Shown: positions 1 to 5,022 of the stretch, in pieces | How the letters are laid out: the number at the start of each line of letters is the position of its first letter | Position numbering within the stretch: position 1 is the stretch's first letter | Origin: Campylobacterales bacterium | Lineage (GTDB): Bacteria; Campylobacterota; Campylobacteria; Campylobacterales; Sulfurovaceae | DNA: 6,524 nt | Direction: 5' to 3' | NCBI GenBank assembly: GCA_014763905.1 | Contig: JACXUN010000087.1 | Span: 1-6,524, forward strand | Program-made: the position numbers and the translations under genes | The notes under the pieces: model-generated | Seen by the model: only the letters and a program-made list of their open reading frames with translations | Database searches by the model: none | What the model was told of the DNA's origin: nothing

Positions 1-242
1 TAGTAGATCTGATTGGTTCCATCTTTGGCCTCATGCGAAACATACCCATGAAATGCCGTCTGCTCACTCAATCCATAGTTCCATACCGCATAACTCTGTC
101 CATACGGCACCACATCCAGAGGATTGAGTGTCAAGTCCAACTGTAATTTGCCCGTACCGACGGCTGATCCATTATCATATCCACCGGTGGCATGGATCAG
201 AGCTGTGGTGAGTAAAAATATTGATAAGTAATTTTTTTTCAT
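1..242 (-). CDS. Secreted protein of unknown function (5' part only)
   Basis: The gene starts at the ATG at 242 and reads leftward out of the window; 80 full codons are visible with no stop. The first 18 residues form a typical Sec signal peptide: MKKN, then a hydrophobic stretch rich in Leu, Ile and Thr, ending IHA before TGGYDNG, with likely cleavage after Ala18. The mature part alternates polar and hydrophobic residues and is rich in Tyr, Gly, Asn and Gln (for example GKLQLDLTLNPLDVVPYGQ and YAVWNYGLSEQ), which fits an outer-membrane or periplasmic beta-rich protein. I do not recognise the family. There is no Shine-Dalgarno sequence, but a good promoter ends 6 nt before the ATG, so the transcript may be leaderless. 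It is divergent from the PP-loop gene. The coding call is firm; the cell location is inferred. Confidence 0.75.
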   Translation of the reverse strand, partial: MKKNYLSIFLLTTALIHATGGYDNGSAVGTGKLQLDLTLNPLDVVPYGQSYAVWNYGLSEQTAFHGYVSHEAKDGTNQIY

Positions 243-248
243 GAACAA

Positions 249-277
249 ATTATAGAGTATAGATGATTAATAATCAA
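249..277 (-). promoter_or_regulatory. Sigma70-type promoter of the leftward secreted-protein gene
   Basis: On the minus strand there is a perfect TATAAT (254-249) with TTGATT (277-272) 17 bp upstream, matching TTGACA in four of six positions. The expected transcription start falls at or next to the ATG at 242, leaving essentially no leader. Confidence 0.55.
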
Positions 278-294
278 CTCGATACAATACGCTC

Positions 295-301
295 AAAGGA
301 G
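295..301 (+). promoter_or_regulatory. Ribosome binding site that fixes the PP-loop gene start
   Basis: AAAGGAG ends 9 nt before the ATG at 311. The upstream in-frame ATG at 263 has no such site, and the 16 residues it would add precede the canonical beta strand that opens the PP-loop fold. The start at 311 is therefore preferred. Confidence 0.8.
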
Positions 302-310
302 AACCAATTC

Positions 311-1300
311 ATGAAAGCCATCTCTCTATTTAGCGGCGGTCTTGATAGTATGATCGCCATTAAACTCATCGCCGATCAAGGTATCGACGTGATTGCCGTC
401 CATATCAAAACCGGATTCGGCGGTACCAAAGATGTCACCGATATCCTAGCAGAGCGTGCCAAAATGGCAGGAGCCGAGTTCAAAGTGATCGATGTCCGGG
501 AAGAGTATCTACAAAAGATTTTGTTTAACCCTAAGTATGGTTACGGCAAAAACTTCAACCCCTGCATCGACTGCCACGGCTATATGTTCCGTGTCGCCAA
601 AGGGGTGATGGAGGAGTTGGGAGCCTCATTTGTCGTTAGCGGTGAAGTGGTCGGGCAACGCCCTATGAGCCAACGTGCCGATGCCCTCAAACAGGTCAGT
701 GCCTTAGCCGATGACAAAGAGGAGAAATTGATTCTCCGCCCTCTCTGTGCAAAACTGATGGAGCCTAGCAGACCCGAACTCGAAGGCTGGGTCGATCGCG
801 AAAAGCTCCTCGATATCTCAGGACGGAGCCGCGAACGACAGATGGTACTGGTCGATGAATACGGCTGGGAAGAGTACGAATCACCGGGCGGCGGCTGTCT
901 CCTCACCGAAGCTCACTACTCCGATCGTATCCGTGAGTTTATCAAACACGACACTTTTGAACTCCCCGATATCGACCTGCTCAAATACGGACGGCACTTC
1001 CGACTCCCTGACGGAGCCAAACTGGTCGTCGGACGACATCAAGAGGATAATGCCGGATTGGAAAAAATCCACTCCGATAAATACATCCCGATCCGACTGC
1101 CGCTAGCGGGTCCTTTTTCGTTGATGAGCAATGGAGCCACGGCTGAAGACAAAGCACTCGCCGCTAAATTGGCGATCACCTATGCTCGTACTTCACCGCA
1201 AGAGACCTATGCGGTAACCGTCGGTGATGAGACGATCACTGTCTCTCCGTTTGCCACCAAATCGGAAGCTCAGGCGTATTTTTTTGATGCGAAAGCTTAA
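311..1300 (+). CDS. PP-loop ATP-pyrophosphatase fused to an NFACT-R RNA-binding domain (predicted RNA-modifying enzyme)
   Basis: This 329-residue protein carries the PP-loop signature SGGLDS at residues 8-13, directly after the first beta strand (MKAISLF). That motif binds ATP and adenylates a substrate in ThiI, MnmA, TtuA and related tRNA-thiolating enzymes. A CxxC pair (NPCIDC, Cys85 and Cys88) and GGGCLL (Cys196) are candidate metal-binding or sulfur-carrying cysteines; Cys146 is a fourth. From about residue 225, the segment LLKYGRHFRLPDGAKLVVGR followed by an acidic stretch matches the NFACT-R type RNA-binding domain, which is known to be fused to ThiI-like PP-loop domains and was predicted to act in RNA modification. 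Family membership is seen in the sequence. The exact modification, and whether sulfur is transferred, is inference. Databases may label it argininosuccinate-synthase-like or ThiI-like. The stop overlaps the stop of the convergent lipoprotein gene. Confidence 0.9.
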   Translation: MKAISLFSGGLDSMIAIKLIADQGIDVIAVHIKTGFGGTKDVTDILAERAKMAGAEFKVIDVREEYLQKILFNPKYGYGKNFNPCIDCHGYMFRVAKGVMEELGASFVVSGEVVGQRPMSQRADALKQVSALADDKEEKLILRPLCAKLMEPSRPELEGWVDREKLLDISGRSRERQMVLVDEYGWEEYESPGGGCLLTEAHYSDRIREFIKHDTFELPDIDLLKYGRHFRLPDGAKLVVGRHQEDNAGLEKIHSDKYIPIRLPLAGPFSLMSNGATAEDKALAAKLAITYARTSPQETYAVTVGDETITVSPFATKSEAQAYFFDAKA

Positions 1301-2094
1301 TGTTCCTTAATCACCCGGGCGAGCTCTTTGGACATCCCTTCGATATATTTGACCAGCGGGACTCTTAACGGTTTGAGTTCCGATTCGGTCCAGTTGTTGA
1401 AATCTTGAGGATAGACAAAATCGATTTTGTTGGGTTGGACTTGAGAGCTTTTAGCAACGGCTACGAGGGTCATCTCTCGGCTGTGGTTGATCTCAGCGAG
1501 ATAGGCATCGAGTGATTCGGGTGTCGGTTTGAGCCAGTAGAGATGAGCGTAAAAGGCGGTCGCAGAGTAAAAGTTATCAGTATTGATAAAACTCTGAGAG
1601 AGGAGTCCGTACCCTTTGGCTTGAAGTTCGTTGCATCCTAGTACCCCGCAATCGGTTACACCCGGCTTATCCCCTTCATTGATGATGACGATTGCCGAAA
1701 GATCTAGCTCATTTGCTAGCTTTCGGTAAGTCTCTCCAAATCCTTTACTGATGACCCAAACATCATTTTGCTTTTTGAGCAGTCCATTGACCTGATTGGG
1801 TTCGATCCCTTTGGTGCGAAGGTTGATGGGGTTGACATTGACCAGTTTGAGGCTCTCTTCGAGTTTGTTCTCAATATAGTTGGGGATATGCCAGTTATAC
1901 TGATAGGTTTTGCTGAAGTTGGTCAGTGCGGTGGTTCCATAATGGGTATGGGTCGGATTAGGTCGTACATTGACCAGATAACCGATGCGTGGAATCTTGA
2001 CCTGCGGTGTCGGTTCAAAGAGCGAGACCTCCGGCAGGCTTGCACAACCAGATAGCCAAAAGAGAGTGAAAACTAAAAATATTTTTTTAAACAT
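1297..2094 (-). CDS. Lipoprotein of unknown function
   Basis: This 265-residue protein starts at the ATG at 2094. Residues 1-16 are a lipoprotein signal peptide with lipobox LSGC at 14-17, so Cys17 should be lipidated. Ala at +2 fits sorting to the outer membrane. An upstream in-frame start would put ten extra residues, including two cysteines, before the signal peptide and is rejected. The mature part is soluble-looking and mixed alpha/beta, with a hydrophobic strand near 133-139 (SAIVIIN) and a close cysteine pair, Cys149 and Cys154, in DCGVLGC that could form a disulfide in the periplasm. I recognise no enzyme motif. AAGG lies 7 nt before the ATG. Its TAA overlaps the convergent PP-loop stop by 4 bp, so there is no room for an intergenic terminator. 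It is probably transcribed alone. Confidence 0.85.
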   Translation of the reverse strand: MFKKIFLVFTLFWLSGCASLPEVSLFEPTPQVKIPRIGYLVNVRPNPTHTHYGTTALTNFSKTYQYNWHIPNYIENKLEESLKLVNVNPINLRTKGIEPNQVNGLLKKQNDVWVISKGFGETYRKLANELDLSAIVIINEGDKPGVTDCGVLGCNELQAKGYGLLSQSFINTDNFYSATAFYAHLYWLKPTPESLDAYLAEINHSREMTLVAVAKSSQVQPNKIDFVYPQDFNNWTESELKPLRVPLVKYIEGMSKELARVIKEH

Positions 2095-2114
2095 TGTCAA
2101 ACCTTTTTGACAAT
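2093..2114 (-). promoter_or_regulatory. Perfect inverted repeat over the start of the lipoprotein gene (operator-like)
   Basis: ATTGTCAAA (2093-2101) and TTTGACAAT (2106-2114) are perfect 9-bp arms around a 4-bp centre. On the minus strand the right arm overlaps the -10 TATAAT (2118-2113), the AAGG ribosome binding site sits in the centre, and the left arm ends inside the start codon. It could bind a dimeric repressor. If transcription starts further upstream, it could instead form an mRNA hairpin that hides the start. Confidence 0.5.
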
Positions 2115-2118
2115 TATA
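2113..2118 (-). promoter_or_regulatory. -10 element of the lipoprotein gene
   Basis: A perfect TATAAT lies on the minus strand 18 nt before the ATG at 2094, placing the expected transcription start about 12 nt before the gene. A matching -35 is poor: TTGGAC (2141-2136) at 17 bp matches three of six positions. Confidence 0.4.
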
Positions 2119-2206
2119 ACACAAAGATTTGATGAGTCCAAAGTAGGATAATCAACCCTTAGGCAGAAAAGGCTGGTAGATAAAGTGCTAGTTTGATTGA
2201 GATGAG

Positions 2207-2233
2207 CTAAAACAAAACCGCCTAAGAGCGGTG
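2207..2233 (-). terminator. Rho-independent terminator of the glycosyltransferase gene
   Basis: On the minus strand, ACCGC (2232-2228), a 6-nt loop and GCGGT (2221-2217) form a perfect 5-bp GC-rich stem followed directly by TTTGTTTTA. It begins about 20 nt after the glycosyltransferase stop codon. Confidence 0.7.
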
Positions 2234-2252
2234 TTAGTATAGTCTAAATTGG

Positions 2253-3401
2253 TTACATTTTAGGAACATGGTTTTCCCAAAAAAACGCAAAGCTCTTTTC
2301 GATACTGAGATTTTGGGCGAGTTGGCGTGCATTGACCGAAAAGATTAGACGTTTCTCATTGTCATACAACATCGTCTCAATCGCCTGCCACCACTTTGTG
2401 GGATGGTTCTGTTCGATGACATATCCATTCGGCACGCTTTGACTCACCAAGGTTTGCGGTCCTCCCTGATCACTCACCACAATCGGCAATCCGCTTGCCA
2501 TGGCTTCAATTACTACCTGTCCTAAGGTATCGCTATTGGAAGGGAAAATAAAAAAGTCACTGCTGGGATAGAGGGTTGCAAGTTCGCTTTTGTCTTGGTG
2601 TCCGAGAAACTTAATATTGTACGCCTCATATTGAACCCTACGTTGATAGAAACTGCCACTTCCGACCAAAATCAACCAATGGTTCTGATCCGGTTTGAAG
2701 TTTGCTTTCCACGTATCTAGCAGAAACGCAATATTTTTCTCTTTGCTGACGCGTCCGACATAGAGTGCAATAGTGGCATCGGAAGCGATTCCATATCGGT
2801 TCCAATAGTTTGGATCGCGATGATTTGCGTCGTAGTGACCGATATCAATTCCCGCCGGAATGGTCAAAACGTGATCGGCATCAATCTCGAACTCCTTTTC
2901 AATCAGCGGACGGTAGATATCAGAACGGATAAAAACCCCTTGACAGGCTCGATAGAACCGCTTTTCAAAAAAACGGGTAAACTTTTTGATGAATACACTT
3001 TTAGTATTGCTGTAGAGATAGGAAGCGAAATCGGTATGATAGGTGCTATAGACCGGTTTTCTGAGTATCTTGGCAATAACCAATCCTGTCAATCCGACCA
3101 ATCCCGGTGTCGAAATATGAATCACATCCGGGTTTTTGGCTTTGACGGTTCGGTAGAGTTTCCAAAATGGCGGAATTGCCAAGTCGAGTTCGGGATAAAA
3201 AGGCATTTTAAACCGTATCAGCGGGTCAAACCGTTTAATATTATCAATCGGTTCACAATAGGTTTTAGCCGTCGAAGTGATGGCGGTTAGATCATATCCT
3301 TGATTGCGGGCAACACGGGCAATATCTTGGATAAAACGGGAAACTCCGTTGGCATCGCAGAGGGTATCGGTAATTAGAACTATACGCTTTGGTCTCATCA
3401 T
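2253..3401 (-). CDS. GT4 family glycosyltransferase, candidate Agt-type glycolipid synthase
   Basis: This 382-residue protein has the GT-B fold features of GT4 enzymes of the MgtA/SQD2/Agt type. They are the N-terminal NGVSR loop at 19-23, STYHTDF at 119-125, the donor-phosphate motif GRVSKEKN at 216-223 (Arg217, Lys222), and the nucleotide-sugar motif DTLGQVVIEAMASGLP at 291-306. There Asp291 and Glu299 fill the E-x7-E positions, and Asp at the first is usual in this subfamily. The enzyme should act on the inner membrane face, moving a sugar from a nucleotide donor to a lipid acceptor. The acceptor is inferred from the divergent PlcP-like gene: diacylglycerol is plausible, and a mannosyl- or sulfoquinovosyl-type reaction cannot be excluded. 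The start is the ATG at 3401 or 3398; there is no Shine-Dalgarno, and an extended -10 lies 5 nt upstream of the first. A terminator follows the stop. Confidence 0.85.
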   Translation of the reverse strand: MMRPKRIVLITDTLCDANGVSRFIQDIARVARNQGYDLTAITSTAKTYCEPIDNIKRFDPLIRFKMPFYPELDLAIPPFWKLYRTVKAKNPDVIHISTPGLVGLTGLVIAKILRKPVYSTYHTDFASYLYSNTKSVFIKKFTRFFEKRFYRACQGVFIRSDIYRPLIEKEFEIDADHVLTIPAGIDIGHYDANHRDPNYWNRYGIASDATIALYVGRVSKEKNIAFLLDTWKANFKPDQNHWLILVGSGSFYQRRVQYEAYNIKFLGHQDKSELATLYPSSDFFIFPSNSDTLGQVVIEAMASGLPIVVSDQGGPQTLVSQSVPNGYVIEQNHPTKWWQAIETMLYDNEKRLIFSVNARQLAQNLSIEKSFAFFWENHVPKM

Positions 3402-3406
3402 AAGCA

Positions 3407-3415
3407 ATCATACCA
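3407..3415 (-). promoter_or_regulatory. Extended -10 promoter of the glycosyltransferase gene
   Basis: On the minus strand TGG-TATGAT (3415-3407) matches the extended -10 form TGnTATAAT with one mismatch. No -35 hexamer is visible 16-18 bp upstream, as expected for an activator-dependent promoter. The hexamer ends 5 nt before the ATG at 3401, so the mRNA would be nearly or fully leaderless. Confidence 0.5.
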
Positions 3416-3422
3416 TTCAAAA

Positions 3423-3463
3423 GTGTTAATTTGATAACATCCACTCTGTTATCGATATGTAAT
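3423..3463. promoter_or_regulatory. Symmetric divergent operator, Pho-box-like
   Basis: GATAACA (3433-3439) and TGTTATC (3447-3453) form a perfect 7-bp dyad at the centre of the 85-bp intergenic region. Each strand therefore reads TGTTATC, 20 nt, -10 hexamer. Rightward, CTGTTAT-CGAT-ATGTAAT (3446-3463) resembles the enterobacterial Pho box (two CTGTCAT-like repeats with a 4-nt spacer), with 6/7 and 5/7 matches, and ends 10 nt before the -10 as in classic Pho promoters. Leftward (3440-3423), ATGTTAT-CAAA-TTAACAC is a weaker version at the same distance. PhoB-type control is inferred; another dimeric regulator reading the dyad would also fit. Confidence 0.45.
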
Positions 3464-3473
3464 CATTACCGGT

Positions 3474-3479
3474 TATACT
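3474..3479 (+). promoter_or_regulatory. -10 element of the metallophosphoesterase gene
   Basis: TATACT matches TATAAT in five of six positions and ends 7 nt before the ATG at 3487. There is no -35 at 16-18 bp and no Shine-Dalgarno sequence before the ATG, which fits an activated promoter that makes a leaderless transcript. Confidence 0.45.
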
Positions 3480-3486
3480 ATCTGCC

Positions 3487-4227
3487 ATGAAGTATAAATC
3501 CATTTTCGTATCCGACATTCACCTTGGCACCAAATTTTCACAAGCCGATAAATTTCTCGATTTTATGAAAGAGAATGAGTCTGAAAATCTCTACCTCGTG
3601 GGAGATATTATTGACGGGTGGGCGATGAAACGTAAATTTCGCTGGGAACAGTCACACTCAGACGTGATTCAAAAGATTCTACGAAAAGCCAGAAAAGGAA
3701 CCCGTGTCTATTTCGTGACCGGTAACCATGATGAGTTTTTGCGTCCGTTTATCCCTATCTTGTTGGGTGAAAACCTCACCGTTCTCAATGAAGCCGACTA
3801 TCACGGTCTCAACGGCAAACGCTATTATGTAACACACGGTGATTTTTTTGATTCGGTAACGATGAGCAAAAAATGGCTGGCTGTCGCCGGAGATATCGGA
3901 TATGGATTGTTGCTCAACCTCAACCATTCGCTCAACTTTATCCGACGTAAATTCGGCATCAACCGATATTGGTCACTCTCCAAATATGTCAAAGACAATG
4001 TCAAACAGTCGGTCAGTTTTATTACCGATTTTGAGGGAATCTTAACCAATCACGCCAAGCAGCAGGGGTATGACGGCATTATCTGCGGACACATCCACAA
4101 AGCGGAGATGAAAGAGTTTGCCGGTATCGAATACAAAAACTCCGGTGACTGGGTTGAGTCTTGTACGGCATTGATTGAGACATTCGATGGAGCGTGGGAG
4201 ATTATCGATTGGTCGAACGGTCAATAA
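3487..4227 (+). CDS. PlcP-like metallophosphoesterase (COG2908 family)
   Basis: This 246-residue calcineurin-like phosphoesterase has all its metal ligands visible: SDIHLG at 9-14 (Asp10, His12), GDIID at 39-43 (Asp40), GNHDE at 79-83 (Asn80, His81), THGD at 116-119 (His117) and GHIHK at 201-205 (His202, His204). There is no signal peptide or membrane segment, so it is probably a cytoplasmic enzyme meeting the inner membrane. The DGWAMKRKFRW segment after the second motif and the C-terminal NSGDWVESCTALIE are typical of the COG2908 branch that includes the phospholipase C-type PlcP of rhizobia, rather than classical LpxH. Automatic annotation often calls such proteins UDP-2,3-diacylglucosamine diphosphatase. 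The substrate, phospholipid headgroup versus lipid A precursor, cannot be settled from sequence alone, but the neighbouring GT4 gene favours PlcP. It converges on the MORN gene with a 1-nt gap. Confidence 0.88.
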   Translation: MKYKSIFVSDIHLGTKFSQADKFLDFMKENESENLYLVGDIIDGWAMKRKFRWEQSHSDVIQKILRKARKGTRVYFVTGNHDEFLRPFIPILLGENLTVLNEADYHGLNGKRYYVTHGDFFDSVTMSKKWLAVAGDIGYGLLLNLNHSLNFIRRKFGINRYWSLSKYVKDNVKQSVSFITDFEGILTNHAKQQGYDGIICGHIHKAEMKEFAGIEYKNSGDWVESCTALIETFDGAWEIIDWSNGQ

Positions 4228-4228
4228 T

Positions 4229-4831
4229 CTATTTCACCCGGTTATTGTTCTCATACCGTTGGGTATAGATCAATTTTCCCTCTTTGGTATATTTGCGTTG
4301 GATTCCATGGTACATATTGTTATAGTATTCCACCTCTAACTGCACCTGCCCATTTTGATAGTAGACCCGCTCCCATCCATGTTTGAGATCTTTTTTATAC
4401 ATGGTTTTGCGGCGGATATTGCCATCGGCATAATAGATGGTCTCCAACCCGTGTTTTCTTCCCGCTTGATAGTTACACTCCCACTCTAGCACACCATAAG
4501 GATTATACCACCGCTCGGCTCCCTCTTTGAGACCTTTTTTGTAGTTACTCTCCCATTCAACACTGCCATCTTTATAATACTCAATCACCGATCCGTCTTT
4601 TTGACCGCCACGCATTTCCGTCACACTTTTTAAGATTTTGCCGTCGTCATAGTATTTTTTTTGAATAATAAGATCAGACGAAGAGGCTGCATCGTTGCGA
4701 TGGGTATAAAAAGCAATAAGCAGTAAATAGACCAGCATCAAAAGAACAATAATCGTCCCCAAAACCCAATAAAGTTTCCGAACCAAATCCGGTGTCAATC
4801 TGTTTGCTAGTCTATCTAAAGTATGCATCAT
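4229..4831 (-). CDS. Membrane-anchored MORN-type (YwqK-like) repeat protein
   Basis: This 200-residue protein has a short basic N-terminus, one strongly hydrophobic helix at about 21-42, and then six back-to-back repeats of about 24 residues (58-80, 81-104, 105-128, 129-152, 153-176, 177-200). The repeat pattern is roughly YY-x-DG-x-[VI] ... [NEM]Y-x-x-G-x-x-x-G, for example YYKDGSVEWESNYKKG. These are MORN variants as in the YwqK family. The tail probably lies outside the inner membrane, given KL on one side of the helix and THRND on the other, but the topology is uncertain. YwqK is sometimes annotated as an antitoxin; nothing here supports a toxin partner. The start is the ATG at 4831 or 4828; no clear ribosome binding site is visible. 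It is convergent with the phosphoesterase and probably transcribed alone. The function is unknown. Confidence 0.85.
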   Translation of the reverse strand: MMHTLDRLANRLTPDLVRKLYWVLGTIIVLLMLVYLLLIAFYTHRNDAASSSDLIIQKKYYDDGKILKSVTEMRGGQKDGSVIEYYKDGSVEWESNYKKGLKEGAERWYNPYGVLEWECNYQAGRKHGLETIYYADGNIRRKTMYKKDLKHGWERVYYQNGQVQLEVEYYNNMYHGIQRKYTKEGKLIYTQRYENNNRVK

Positions 4832-4877
4832 ACATGAACTTTAACACAAAATAACTTTATTAAGAATTAAAGATCAT

Positions 4878-4915
4878 TATGATATATTTTTTTTATATTT
4901 ATGCAACAGAAGGAG
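4878..4915 (+). promoter_or_regulatory. Possible promoter and strong ribosome binding site of the decayed locus
   Basis: TATGAT (4878-4883) is a fair -10 with no convincing -35. AAGGAG (4910-4915) is a near-perfect Shine-Dalgarno sequence 6 nt before the ATG at 4922. Together they look like the surviving start region of a once-expressed gene. Confidence 0.35.
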
Positions 4916-4921
4916 ATATGG

Positions 4922-4993
4922 ATGGATATCGACACTTTTGTCGAAAAGTCATTAAAGAGTCCTCCCAGTTATTTTCGCTATCTATTAACCTGA
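4922..4993 (+). CDS. 23-codon ORF with a strong ribosome binding site (leader peptide or gene remnant)
   Basis: The ATG at 4922 opens a 23-residue frame beginning MDIDTFVEKSLK and ending YFRYLLT, stopped by TGA at 4991-4993. It has no signal peptide and I recognise no family. It is in the same frame as the MipA/OmpV fragment downstream, so one TGA separates the two, but its sequence does not look like a MipA N-terminus. The stop lies inside the left arm of a strong hairpin. It may be the beginning of an unrelated truncated gene, a leader peptide, or the start of a deleted and rejoined gene. Confidence 0.35.
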   Translation: MDIDTFVEKSLKSPPSYFRYLLT

Positions 4994-5022
4994 GTTCAAC
5001 GGGTTCCGTCGAACTCAGGTTA
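4986..5022. repeat. Strong palindrome or hairpin at the break point of the decayed locus
   Basis: Arms 4986-4997 (TAACCTGAGTTC) and 5011-5022 (GAACTCAGGTTA) are perfect 12-bp complements. After one A/C mismatch the stem continues for four more pairs (4999-5002 with 5006-5009) around a GTT loop. No T-tract follows on either strand, so it is not a standard terminator. It could be a REP-like mobile palindrome, a deletion scar or a structured RNA. The sequence does not decide between these. Confidence 0.75.

Noticed and set aside
263..310. Upstream ATG at 263 as the start of the PP-loop gene, adding 16 residues
   Set aside because: It has no ribosome binding site, whereas AAAGGAG sits 9 nt before the ATG at 311, which begins exactly at the expected first beta strand.
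2820..3290. 156-codon plus-strand ORF inside the glycosyltransferase gene
   Set aside because: It lies opposite a gene with full GT4 motifs and has no domain or ribosome binding site of its own.
4229..4831. Antitoxin of a toxin-antitoxin pair, as YwqK-like proteins are often labelled
   Set aside because: No toxin-like gene is adjacent, and the protein has a membrane anchor with a long repeat tail.
4991..5022. TGA followed by a hairpin as a selenocysteine signal allowing read-through into the MipA/OmpV fragment
   Set aside because: The TGA lies inside the stem only 9 nt from the loop, the 3-nt loop is not SECIS-like, and the protein family is not a known selenoprotein.
4986..5022. Integron attC site
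   Set aside because: The outer bases AAC and GTT are present, but flanking bases do not fit RYYYAAC/GTTRRRY and there is no integrase or cassette context.
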